In this document: in pieces, positions 8,035 to 16,811 of the stretch
Position numbering within the stretch: position 1 is the first letter of the stretch
Layout of the letters: every line of letters starts with the position of its first letter
Assembly: GCF_016595245.1 (NCBI RefSeq)
Contig: NZ_JAENHM010000025.1
Location: 62,001-126,000, forward strand
Source: Azospirillum endophyticum
GTDB lineage: Bacteria; Pseudomonadota; Alphaproteobacteria; Azospirillales; Azospirillaceae
Length of the DNA: 64,000 nucleotides
Reading direction: 5' to 3'
Made by a program: the position numbers and the translations under genes
The notes under the pieces: generated by a model
What the model was told of the DNA's origin: nothing
What the model saw: the letters and a program-made list of their open reading frames with translations, nothing else
Database searches by the model: none

Positions 8035-9270
8035 ATGGGACGTTCGGTTCAGGACACCGGCTTCTCCCGCCGCACGGTGCTGAAGGCCGGCGCCGCGGCT
8101 GCCGCCGTCACGGCGCTGCCGTTCGCGGCCCCGTCGGTGCTGCGCGCGCAGACGGCGGCGGTCAAGGTCGGCATCCTCCAGCCGGTGACCGGCGCGCTCG
8201 CCCATGACGGCGACCTCGGCCGGGCGGGCGCGGAGATGGCGATCAACGAGATCAACGCGGCCGGCGGCATCAAGTCGCTGGGCGGCGCCAAGTTGGAAAT
8301 GGTGTTCGGCGACGCCCGCTCGACACCCGAAGCCGGCACGCAGGAGGTCGAGCGCATGCAGGCCGAAGGCGTCGCCGCCATCGTCGGCGGCTTCGCCAGC
8401 CCGATCTGCCTTGCCGCCTCCCAGGCGGCGGCCCGTTACGACCTGCCTTATCTGGTCGATGTCGGCGTGTCGGACCAGATCATGGCGCGCGGCCTGACCA
8501 ACACCTTCCGCTTCAGCCCCGGCTTCGGCAAGGTCACGCAGGTGGCGCTCGACAATTTGACCGCCATCAACGACAAGGCGGGCAAGCCGGCCAAGACCGT
8601 CGTGCTGGTGCATGAGGACGGGCTGTTCGGCTCCGGCCTCGCCAAGCTGCTGCAGACCGAGCTGCCCAAGCGCGGCTTCGAGATCCTGGAGACCATCGCC
8701 CATCCGACCCCGGCGCGCGACATGTCCAACGTGGCGCTGCGCATCCGGTCGCTGAACCCCGATCTGGTGATCCCGTCCAATTACTACGGCGAGTTCGTGC
8801 TGCTCGCCCGCACCATGCAGCAGCAGCGCATCAAGCCGAAGGGCATCTACGCGATCCTCGGCGGGGCGGCGTCGAACGGCCGCTTCGTCAAGGAGTTTCC
8901 GCAGGCGGCGCAGAACGTCATCGACTGCAACCACTGGCACGACCCGAAGAACCCGAAGGCGCTGGCCCTGCGCAAGGCGGTGGAAGGGCAGGGCAAGTCC
9001 TTCGCCTACAATGTCTCGCTGAACTATTCGAACGTGCTGCTGCTGGCCGACGCCATCGAGCGGGCCGGCTCGACCGACCGCAAGAAGATCATCGAGGCGC
9101 TGAACGCCTCGACCTTCGCCGGCCACATCATGCCCTACGGCCCGACGAAGTTCGTCAACGGCCAGAACGAGGGCGCCACCCCGATCAACACCCAGATCCA
9201 GGGTGAGGACATCAAGGTGATCTTCCCCGACGCGTTCGCCGAGGCGAAGGCCAACTTCCCGGCGGTCTGA
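8035..9270 (+). CDS. ABC transporter substrate-binding protein, branched-chain amino-acid type
   Basis: A periplasmic type-I binding protein (Peripla_BP_6 fold), 411 residues. The N terminus carries a twin-arginine signal (FSRRTVLKAG followed by an Ala-rich stretch and a cleavage region near LRAQTAA), which suggests export in folded form. Mature-protein motifs include VKVGILQPVTGALAHDGDLG and NEINAAGGIKSLGGAKLEMVF. The ATG at 8035 is chosen because AGGAG (8021-8025) lies 9 bases upstream; an in-frame TTG at 8026 is too close to that site. It supplies substrate to the two permeases and two ATPases downstream. Given the enzymes that follow, the ligand is more likely an amide, imide or dicarboxylate-like compound than a branched-chain amino acid; that is inference. 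Confidence 0.88.
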   Translation: MGRSVQDTGFSRRTVLKAGAAAAAVTALPFAAPSVLRAQTAAVKVGILQPVTGALAHDGDLGRAGAEMAINEINAAGGIKSLGGAKLEMVFGDARSTPEAGTQEVERMQAEGVAAIVGGFASPICLAASQAAARYDLPYLVDVGVSDQIMARGLTNTFRFSPGFGKVTQVALDNLTAINDKAGKPAKTVVLVHEDGLFGSGLAKLLQTELPKRGFEILETIAHPTPARDMSNVALRIRSLNPDLVIPSNYYGEFVLLARTMQQQRIKPKGIYAILGGAASNGRFVKEFPQAAQNVIDCNHWHDPKNPKALALRKAVEGQGKSFAYNVSLNYSNVLLLADAIERAGSTDRKKIIEALNASTFAGHIMPYGPTKFVNGQNEGATPINTQIQGEDIKVIFPDAFAEAKANFPAV

Positions 9271-9373
9271 TCGGTTTTTCGCCGCCGCACCTCCGCATTC
9301 CCCCATCCGTCCGGGACGCCGCGATCCGGCCTTCCGGGCGGGCGGGGGCCAATCCCCTCATGCGCGGGCTGCC

Positions 9374-10246
9374 ATGTACTCCCCTCAGATCATCCTGGAA
9401 GCGGCGCTGAACGGTCTGATGACCGGCGCGGTCTATGCGCTGATCGCGCTCGGCCTGACGCTGATCTACGGCGTGCTCCACATCATCAACTTCGCCCATG
9501 GCGCGCTCCTGACCTGCGCGATGTTCGCGGTCTGGATCGCCTGGGCCTGGTTGGGGATGGACCCCTATCTGGCCATCCTGCCGCTGGTGCCGCTGATGTT
9601 CGTGCTCGGCTACGGCCTGCAGCGCTTCGTCATCGGACCGGCCAGCCATGGCGACGACGGCAACATCCTGCTGGTCACGCTCGGCCTGTCCATCGTGCTG
9701 GAGAATGTGCTGCTGGCCGTGTTCCAGTCGGATACCCGGACGCTCGACACCGATTACTCGTTCCAGGTGGTGGCGCTGGGGCCGCTGCTGCTGAGCTACC
9801 CGCGGCTGATCGGGCTGGGGGTCGCGGTGGTGGTGACCGGCTTGCTTTGGCTTGTGCTGAACCGCACCGACACCGGCAAGGCGATCCGTGCCGTCGCCAA
9901 GGAGAAGCTGGGCGCCAATCTGGTCGGCATCGACGTGCCGCATGTCTATGCCGTCACCTTCGGCCTGGGCTGCGCCTGCCTCGCCGTCGCGGCGGGGCTG
10001 CTGATGCCGACCTTCTACGTCAATCCACGCATCGGCGGCGCCTTTGTGCTGGTCGCCTTCACCGTGGTGGTGCTGGGCGGCATGGGCTCACTGCCCGGCG
10101 CGCTGCTGGGCGGCCTGTTCATCGGCGTGGTGGAGAGCCTGTGCGGCCTGTTCCTGGGCGACAGCCTGGGCCAGATCGGCATCTTCCTGATCTTCATCGC
10201 CGTGCTGCTGGTGCGGCCGACCGGACTGTTCGGAGCCAAGGCATGA
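9374..10246 (+). CDS. Branched-chain-type ABC transporter permease (LivH family)
   Basis: A 290-residue inner-membrane permease with about eight hydrophobic segments and the family signatures NGLMTGAVYALIALGLTLIYGVL at the start (only its first part is diagnostic) and GKAIRAVAKEKLGANLVGID, the cytoplasmic EAA-like loop contacting the ATPase. It ends with LLVRPTGLFGAKA, a standard LivH terminus. It follows the binding-protein gene after about 100 bases with no clear terminator. Its stop codon overlaps the next permease start (ATGA at 10243-10246). Confidence 0.9.
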   Translation: MYSPQIILEAALNGLMTGAVYALIALGLTLIYGVLHIINFAHGALLTCAMFAVWIAWAWLGMDPYLAILPLVPLMFVLGYGLQRFVIGPASHGDDGNILLVTLGLSIVLENVLLAVFQSDTRTLDTDYSFQVVALGPLLLSYPRLIGLGVAVVVTGLLWLVLNRTDTGKAIRAVAKEKLGANLVGIDVPHVYAVTFGLGCACLAVAAGLLMPTFYVNPRIGGAFVLVAFTVVVLGGMGSLPGALLGGLFIGVVESLCGLFLGDSLGQIGIFLIFIAVLLVRPTGLFGAKA

Positions 10247-11241
10247 CCGTGCGCGACCTGATCCCGATCGCCGTCCTGATCCTCCTGGCAGCCCTGTTGC
10301 CGCTGGTGGTGACCTCCAGCCCGGTGCTGAATTTCCTGGTCTTCATGCTGATCGTGGCGCTGGGGGCGCAGGGCTGGAACATCCTGGGCGGCTTCGGCGG
10401 CCAGTTCAGCTTCGGCCATGCCGCCTTCTTCGGCACCGGCGCCTATGTGACCGCGATCCTGCAGACGCGCTACGGCATCAACGCCTGGGCCGGGCTGGTG
10501 CTGGCGACGGCGGCCGGCGCTGCGGTCGGCTGGGTCATCGGCTTCCTCAGCTTCCGATCGGGCCTGCGCGGCTCCTACTTCGCGCTGGTGACGCTGGCCT
10601 TCGCCGAGGTGTTCCGCATTCTTGCCAACGCCGCCTCCTTCACCGGCGGGGCCGCCGGGCTGCTGATCAAGCTGGACGTCCGTCCTGCCAACCTGCAATT
10701 CGACGACCGCGCCGTGTTCTATTGGCTGGTGCTGGCGCTGGTCGCCGCGGTGCTGCTGCTGACGCGCTGGATCCAGCGCTCCCGCTTCGGGGCGCAGCTG
10801 GTGGCGGTGCGCGAGAACGAGGATGCGGCCAAGGCACTGGGCGTCAACTCGCTGAAGGTGAAGCTGCGCGCCATCGCCCTGTCGGGCGGCGTGACCGCGC
10901 TGTCGGGCTGCCTCTACGCCCAGTATTTCCTCTATATCGACGCCAACATCGCCTATGGCAGCTGGATTTCGGTGGAGCTTCTGCTGGCCCCGATCATCGG
11001 CGGCGTCGGCACCGTCTTCGGCCCGGTGGTGGGGGCGCTGACCCTGCACGGGCTGGGCGAGCTCGCCAAGCAGTTCGCCGGCCGCATCCCCGGCATCGAC
11101 CTGATCGTCTTCGGCGGCGTGCTGGTGCTGGCCGTCGCCTTTGCCCGCGGCGGCATCCTCGGCCTGCTGGAGCGCTTGCGCGACCGTGGCCGCGGGATGG
11201 TCACGCGCGGTCCCAAGGAGGTTTCCCATGCTGGCCGTTGA
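10243..11241 (+). CDS. Branched-chain-type ABC transporter permease (LivM family)
   Basis: The second permease, 332 residues, forming the heterodimeric channel with the LivH-type protein. Signature text is GWNILGGFGGQFSFGHAAFF, where LivM proteins have the conserved G-Q-x-S-x-G-H-A, and the coupling loop with RSRFGAQLVAVRENEDAAKALG. The ATG at 10243 overlaps the previous stop by 4 bases and gives the normal LivM start; the reading frame stays open far upstream inside the previous gene, but that part is antisense-like noise. It overlaps the ATPase gene that follows by 14 bases. Confidence 0.9.
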   Translation: MTVRDLIPIAVLILLAALLPLVVTSSPVLNFLVFMLIVALGAQGWNILGGFGGQFSFGHAAFFGTGAYVTAILQTRYGINAWAGLVLATAAGAAVGWVIGFLSFRSGLRGSYFALVTLAFAEVFRILANAASFTGGAAGLLIKLDVRPANLQFDDRAVFYWLVLALVAAVLLLTRWIQRSRFGAQLVAVRENEDAAKALGVNSLKVKLRAIALSGGVTALSGCLYAQYFLYIDANIAYGSWISVELLLAPIIGGVGTVFGPVVGALTLHGLGELAKQFAGRIPGIDLIVFGGVLVLAVAFARGGILGLLERLRDRGRGMVTRGPKEVSHAGR

Positions 11242-11966
11242 GGGCGTCTCCAAGCGTTTCGGCGGGCTGATGGCGGTGAACAATGCGTCGCTGTCGCTGC
11301 AACCGGGCGGCATCGTCGGGCTGATCGGGCCGAACGGCGCCGGCAAGACCACGCTGTTCTCAATGATCTCCGGCTTCGTCGCCCCCAGTGACGGGCGCAT
11401 CCGCTTCGAGGGCACCGACATCACCGGCGAGGAACCGCACCGCCGGGCGGAGCTCGGCATCGGCCGCACCTTCCAGATCGTCCAGCCCTTCGCCGGGCTG
11501 ACGGTGTGCGAGAACATCGCCGTCGGCGCCTATCTGCGCCATGCCAAGCGGGCGGACGCCACCGCCAAGGCGCGCGAGGTGGCACGCCGGGTCGGGCTGG
11601 GCACCGAACTGGACCGGCCGGCCGGCGGTCTGACGGTGGCCGGACGGAAACGGCTGGAACTGGCCCGCGCCCTTGCCACCGAACCGACGCTGCTGCTGCT
11701 GGACGAGGTGCTGGCCGGCCTGAACCCGTCGGAGATCCGCGACATCCTCCCGGTGATCCGCGGCATCCGCGACGAAGGGGTGACGATCCTGATGATCGAG
11801 CATGTCATGCAGGCGGTGATGAACCTGTGCGAGCGCGTCTATGTGCTGGCCCAGGGCCGCATGATCGCCGAGGGGCCGCCCGCCGTCGTCTGCGCCGACG
11901 CCCGCGTGATCGAGGCCTATCTCGGCCATGGCGCCGCCGCCCGCCTGAAGGCGGAGGGGGCGGCCC

Positions 11967-11974
<8 letters not shown>
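11228..11974 (+). CDS. Branched-chain-type ABC transporter ATP-binding protein (LivG family)
   Basis: A 248-residue ATPase energising the importer. Walker A is GPNGAGKTT (about residues 38-46), Walker B is LLLLDEVLAGLN, and the switch His is in IEHVMQAV. As in other LivG proteins the ABC signature is degenerate (LTVAGRKRLELARAL in place of LSGGQ). The ATG at 11228 follows AAGGAGG at a good distance and begins MLAVEGVSKRF; earlier in-frame starts would lie deep within the permease gene. It overlaps the next ATPase gene by 8 bases. Confidence 0.9.
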
Positions 11975-12680
<706 letters not shown>

Positions 12681-12705
12681 GGGCCGTCCGCTCGGGAGCG
12701 GTGAC

Positions 12706-14133
12706 ATGACAAGCCTGTCCTTCGACGTGAAGCCGGCGAGCGAACTGCTCGCCGCCGCCCGGCCGTCCTGGCTCGACCGCTGGGGCGAGTTCGCCGCCGG
12801 CCTGACCTTCGCCGACCTGCCGGCCCCGGTGGTGGAACGGGCGAAGCTGGTGCTGCTCGACTGTATCGGCGTCATCGCCGCCGGCATGCAGGAACCGGAA
12901 TGCCGCGCATTGGTGGGTCGGATGGCCGGAAGCGCCGGGTCCGGAGACTGCCCGGCGATCGGTTCGGGCCGCGGCTTCGCCGCCGGTTCGGCCGCCTTCC
13001 TGAACGGTGTCGCCGGGACCATGCTGGAACTGGACGAGGGCAACCAGTATGCCCGCGGTCATCCGGGAATCCATGTGCTGCCGGCGGCATTGGCCGCCGG
13101 TCCGCGGCTGAAGGCCACTGGGGCCGATCTGCTGACGGCACTGGTTCTGGGTTACGAGATCGGTTCGCGCATCGGCATCGCCGCCAAGCTGCTGGTCACC
13201 ACCCACCCGCACGGCACCTGGGGAACGGCGGGCGCGGCTCTGGCCGTGGCCCATCTGAACCGGGCGGATGCGGCCGCGATGATCGAGACGATCAACATCG
13301 CCTCCACCCTCGGCCTCGCCACCAGCCGGCGGACGATGCTGGAGGGCGGCACCGTGCGCAACGCCTATGCCGGTGTCTCCAACCAGCTGGGACTGACCGC
13401 CTGGGATCTGGCCGCCAGCGGCTTCGTCGGCGAGACCGATGGCGTCGGCAGCGTGTTCGGCGGCGTCATCGCCCGCGATTTCCGGCCGGAGCTGATGGTG
13501 GACGAGCTGGGCGAGCGCTGGGAGATCGCCCGCAACTACTTCAAGCGCCATGCCGCCTGCCGCTACACCCACGGCGCGCTCGACGCGCTGGGCGACATCG
13601 TCGCGCAAGCCGGCGGCCGGATCGCTCCGGACGAGGTCGCGGCCATCGAGGTCGACACCTATGTCTGGGCCGCCCAGCTGGATGGGCCCGAGCCGAAGAA
13701 CATGCTGGCGGCGAAGTTCTCGCTGCCCTTCGCGCTGGCGACTTTCCTCGCCAACGGCGCCGCGACCCCGGACGCCTTCCGTGACGAGGCCCGGCAGGCC
13801 GCGGCGACCCGCGATCTCGCCCGCCGTGTGACGGTGCGCGAGGACAAGGAGCTGACCGCGCGGCTTCCCGGCCTGCGTCCGGCCCGCGTCCGCCTGACCC
13901 TTGCCGACGGCCGCAGCCTCGCGGTGGAGGCGCTGACCAACAAGGGCGACACCGAGGATCCCTACGGCCCCGACGAGGTGCGGGCGAAGTTCGCCGAACT
14001 CGCCGGCCCGGTCTGGGGTGCCGGCCATGCCGCCGCCATTGCCGATTGCGTCGAGACCATCGACCGCGCGGCCGATCTTTCACCCCTGACCCGGCTTCTG
14101 TCGGCGCCTGCCGCCGCCGGGGGGAGCGCCTGA
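12706..14133 (+). CDS. MmgE/PrpD-family dehydratase/isomerase
   Basis: A 475-residue enzyme of the MmgE/PrpD superfamily, which includes 2-methylcitrate dehydratase, cis-aconitate decarboxylase and iminodisuccinate epimerase. Recognisable text includes LVLLDCIGVIAAG near the N terminus, ELDEGNQYARGHPGIHVLPA (a conserved His-containing active-site region), GYEIGSRIG and HPHGTWGT. The C-terminal domain contains EALTNKGDTEDPYGPDEV, close to the RVxxPKGdxxNP-like segment of PrpD. It starts with ATG, 25 bases after the transporter operon; a GAGCGG-like site is modest. With the C-C lyase one base downstream it resembles part of a methylcitrate-type sequence, but no citrate synthase homologue is here, so the true substrate is unknown. 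Confidence 0.82.
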   Translation: MTSLSFDVKPASELLAAARPSWLDRWGEFAAGLTFADLPAPVVERAKLVLLDCIGVIAAGMQEPECRALVGRMAGSAGSGDCPAIGSGRGFAAGSAAFLNGVAGTMLELDEGNQYARGHPGIHVLPAALAAGPRLKATGADLLTALVLGYEIGSRIGIAAKLLVTTHPHGTWGTAGAALAVAHLNRADAAAMIETINIASTLGLATSRRTMLEGGTVRNAYAGVSNQLGLTAWDLAASGFVGETDGVGSVFGGVIARDFRPELMVDELGERWEIARNYFKRHAACRYTHGALDALGDIVAQAGGRIAPDEVAAIEVDTYVWAAQLDGPEPKNMLAAKFSLPFALATFLANGAATPDAFRDEARQAAATRDLARRVTVREDKELTARLPGLRPARVRLTLADGRSLAVEALTNKGDTEDPYGPDEVRAKFAELAGPVWGAGHAAAIADCVETIDRAADLSPLTRLLSAPAAAGGSA

Positions 14134-14134
14134 G

Positions 14135-15049
14135 ATGACCATGCCCGACATCAGCTTCAAACAGCGGCTTTCGGAAAACCGCGTCGTGCTGGCTCCCGGC
14201 GTCTATGACGCCTTCACCGCCTCCTTGGCCGCCGGGGCGGGGTTCGAGGCGCTGTACCTGTCCGGTGCCGCCATCGCCTATACCCGGCTCGGCCGGCCCG
14301 ACATCGGGCTGGTCTCGGTCAGCGAGGTGGCGGACACCATCGCCCTGGTGCGCGACCGGGTGCCGACACCGCTGGTCGTCGATGCCGACACCGGCTACGG
14401 CAACGCGCTGAACGTCCAGCGCACCGTGCGCATGTTCGAGCGCGCCGGCGCCACCGCGCTCCAGTTGGAGGACCAGAGCTTTCCCAAGCGCTGCGGCCAC
14501 CTGACCGACAAGGCGGTGATTCCGGCCGGCGAGATGGCCGGCAAGATCAAGGCGGCGGTCGATGCCCGCGCCAGCGAGAATACGCTGATCATCGCCCGCA
14601 CCGACGCGGTGGCGGTGGAAGGCGTGGCGGCGGCGCTGGACCGCGCCCGCCTTTATGTCGAGGCCGGCGCCGACGTGCTGTTCGTCGAGGCGCCGAAAAG
14701 CCGGGAGCAGCTGTCCGCCATCGCCGGCGACCTCGGGGGCATCCGGCCGCTGCTCGCCAACATGGTGGAGGGCGGGCAGACGCCGATCAGCTCCGCCGCC
14801 GAGTTGGGCGAGCTGGGCTACCGGCTGGTGATCTTTCCCGGCGGCATCGTCCGGGCGCTCGCCCGGCAGGCGCAGGACTATTACGGCTCGCTGGCGCAGC
14901 ACGGCACCACCCAGCCTTTCCGCGACCGCATGTTCGACTTCAACGCGCTGAACGACCTGATCGGGACGCCGGAGATGCTGGAACTCGGCGAGGCTTATAA
15001 GGACTTTGGCAAGGACTCTGGCCCCGCCAAGCGGGAGGACGCAGCATGA
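14135..15049 (+). CDS. Isocitrate lyase/PEP mutase superfamily C-C lyase
   Basis: A 304-residue TIM-barrel enzyme related to 2-methylisocitrate lyase, 2,3-dimethylmalate lyase and oxaloacetate decarboxylase-type proteins. The Mg2+-binding text DADTGYGN starts at D83. The flexible loop KRCGHL carries the catalytic Cys (C120), which marks true lyases of 2-substituted malates or isocitrates and argues against a phosphonomutase. Other motifs are YLSGAAIAYTRLGRPD and LQLEDQ. Such enzymes release pyruvate (or glyoxylate) plus a second carboxylic acid. It starts one base after the PrpD-type stop and overlaps the next gene by 4 bases. With the LeuC/LeuD-type hydro-lyase downstream it could perform hydration followed by retro-aldol cleavage, as in the dimethylmaleate branch of nicotinate fermentation; this is inference. 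Confidence 0.85.
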   Translation: MTMPDISFKQRLSENRVVLAPGVYDAFTASLAAGAGFEALYLSGAAIAYTRLGRPDIGLVSVSEVADTIALVRDRVPTPLVVDADTGYGNALNVQRTVRMFERAGATALQLEDQSFPKRCGHLTDKAVIPAGEMAGKIKAAVDARASENTLIIARTDAVAVEGVAAALDRARLYVEAGADVLFVEAPKSREQLSAIAGDLGGIRPLLANMVEGGQTPISSAAELGELGYRLVIFPGGIVRALARQAQDYYGSLAQHGTTQPFRDRMFDFNALNDLIGTPEMLELGEAYKDFGKDSGPAKREDAA

Positions 15050-16791
15050 CCACCAGAACCACCGCAATCGACCCCGTCACGCTGGCCGTCCTGAAAGGCC
15101 GGCTGGAGCAGATCGCCGACGAGATGGACGCGACGCTCTACCGCTCCGCCTTCAATCCGATCATCGCCGAGGCGCGCGACGCCTGCCACGGCCTCTATCA
15201 TGCCGAGACCGGCGCAACCCTGGTGCAGGGCACCAACGGCCTGCCGATCTTCGTCGGCGCCATGGCCTTCGCCGTCAAGGCGGTGATCGACAAGGTGGCG
15301 CTGGAGGGCGATCTCCATGCTGACGACATCTTCCTGTTCAACGACCCCTATGACGGCGGCACCCACCTGAACGACTTCCGTCTGGTGCGGCCGATCTTCC
15401 GCCAGGGCCGGCTGTTCTGCTGGATGGCGTCGGTCGGCCATTGGCTCGACATCGGCGGCAACGTGCCGGGCAACTTCAACGCCCGCGCCACCGACAGCTT
15501 CCAGGAGGGGGTGCGCATCCCGCCGGTGAAGCTGGTCAAGGCCGGCGTGATGAACCACGACCTGCTGGCGATCCTCGCCGCCAATTCCCGCGTGCCGGTG
15601 TCGAACTACGGCGACCTCAACGGGCAGCTGAACGCGCTGGATCTCGGTGTGCGCCGCCTGACCGAGCTGCTGGACGAGCATGGCGAAGAGACGGTCGACG
15701 CCGCCTTCGACGCCTTCACCGCGCGGGCCGAGGCGCTGATGCGCAGCGCCCTGGCCAAGCTGCCCGACGGCATCTACAGCTTCGAGGATTATCTCGACAA
15801 CGACGGCATCACGGCGGACCGGCTGCTCATCGCGCTGGACCTGACCATCGCCGGCGACCGGATGACGCTCGACTTCTCGCGCTCGTCGGCGCCCTGCGCC
15901 GGGCCGCTGAACATCGCCTATTCCACCGCGGTCGCCTGCTGCTACGTCGCGCTGAAGCATGTCTTCACCGACGTGCCGGCCAATGCCGGCTGCCTGAACC
16001 CGATCACCTTCGTCATCCCGGAAAGCACGCTGCTGGCGGTGAAGCCGCCCAAGCCGGTGGGCGGCTATACCGAGACCATCCTGCGCGTCATCGGCGTGGT
16101 GTTCGGCGCGCTGGCGCTCGCCGATCCGGCCCGCGCCACCGCCGCCCCCTTCGGCACCATCAACGCGCTGTCGCTGGCCGGGCACCGCAAGGACGGCTCG
16201 CGTTGGGTGATGTTCTCCTTCTTCGGCGGCGGCCTGGGCGGCAATCCGGAGACGGACGGGCTGAACCATGCCAACAACCCGATCTCCACCGCCACCATCC
16301 CGCCGGTGGAAATCCTGGAGGCGGCCTATCCGGTGATGTTCACCCAATGGGCGCTGCGCCCGGACTCCGCCGGGGCCGGCCTGCATCGCGGCGGGCTCGG
16401 GGCCGTCTACGAGATCGAAGCGCTGACCGACGCCGACGTCTTCCTGCTGGGCGAGCGCGGCGTCTTCGCGCCCTTTGGTGTCGCCGGTGGCGCCCCGGCG
16501 GCGCTGAACCGCTTCACCTGGCAGAGCGACGCGGGCGAGACGTCGCCGCCGCTCGCCTCCAAGGTCACCGACGTGAAGATCCGCGACGGCCAGCGTGTGC
16601 GGCTGGAGACGCCGGGCGGCGGCGGCTGGGGCGATCCCAAGCGGCGCGATGCGGAGGCGGTCGCCCGCGACGTGCGGCTCGGCTATCTCGGCCGTGACGC
16701 GGCGCGCAGCACCTATGGCGTGGCGCTGACCGAGGACGGCGCGCTCGATATCGCCGCCACCGCCGCCTTGCGCGAACCCTCCGCCGCCTGA
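15046..16791 (+). CDS. Hydantoinase B/oxoprolinase family subunit (HyuB type)
   Basis: A 581-residue subunit of an ATP-dependent cyclic-amide hydrolase or related carboxylase (N-methylhydantoinase, 5-oxoprolinase, acetone-carboxylase superfamily). Signatures are DPVTLAVLKGRLEQIADEMDATLYRSAFNPI (first part only diagnostic), FNDPYDGGTHLNDF, GHWLDIGG and the C-terminal ETPGGGGWGDP. Motifs known to form the metal site in the family, such as GHWxDxGG, are present. It overlaps the lyase gene by 4 bases and precedes the HyuA-type subunit by 20 bases, the order B then A. The superfamily opens hydantoins, imides or lactams at the cost of ATP, which suggests a nitrogen heterocycle as pathway substrate. 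Confidence 0.87.
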   Translation: MTTRTTAIDPVTLAVLKGRLEQIADEMDATLYRSAFNPIIAEARDACHGLYHAETGATLVQGTNGLPIFVGAMAFAVKAVIDKVALEGDLHADDIFLFNDPYDGGTHLNDFRLVRPIFRQGRLFCWMASVGHWLDIGGNVPGNFNARATDSFQEGVRIPPVKLVKAGVMNHDLLAILAANSRVPVSNYGDLNGQLNALDLGVRRLTELLDEHGEETVDAAFDAFTARAEALMRSALAKLPDGIYSFEDYLDNDGITADRLLIALDLTIAGDRMTLDFSRSSAPCAGPLNIAYSTAVACCYVALKHVFTDVPANAGCLNPITFVIPESTLLAVKPPKPVGGYTETILRVIGVVFGALALADPARATAAPFGTINALSLAGHRKDGSRWVMFSFFGGGLGGNPETDGLNHANNPISTATIPPVEILEAAYPVMFTQWALRPDSAGAGLHRGGLGAVYEIEALTDADVFLLGERGVFAPFGVAGGAPAALNRFTWQSDAGETSPPLASKVTDVKIRDGQRVRLETPGGGGWGDPKRRDAEAVARDVRLGYLGRDAARSTYGVALTEDGALDIAATAALREPSAA

Positions 16792-16811
16792 CGATTCCGG
16801 GATCCAAGATC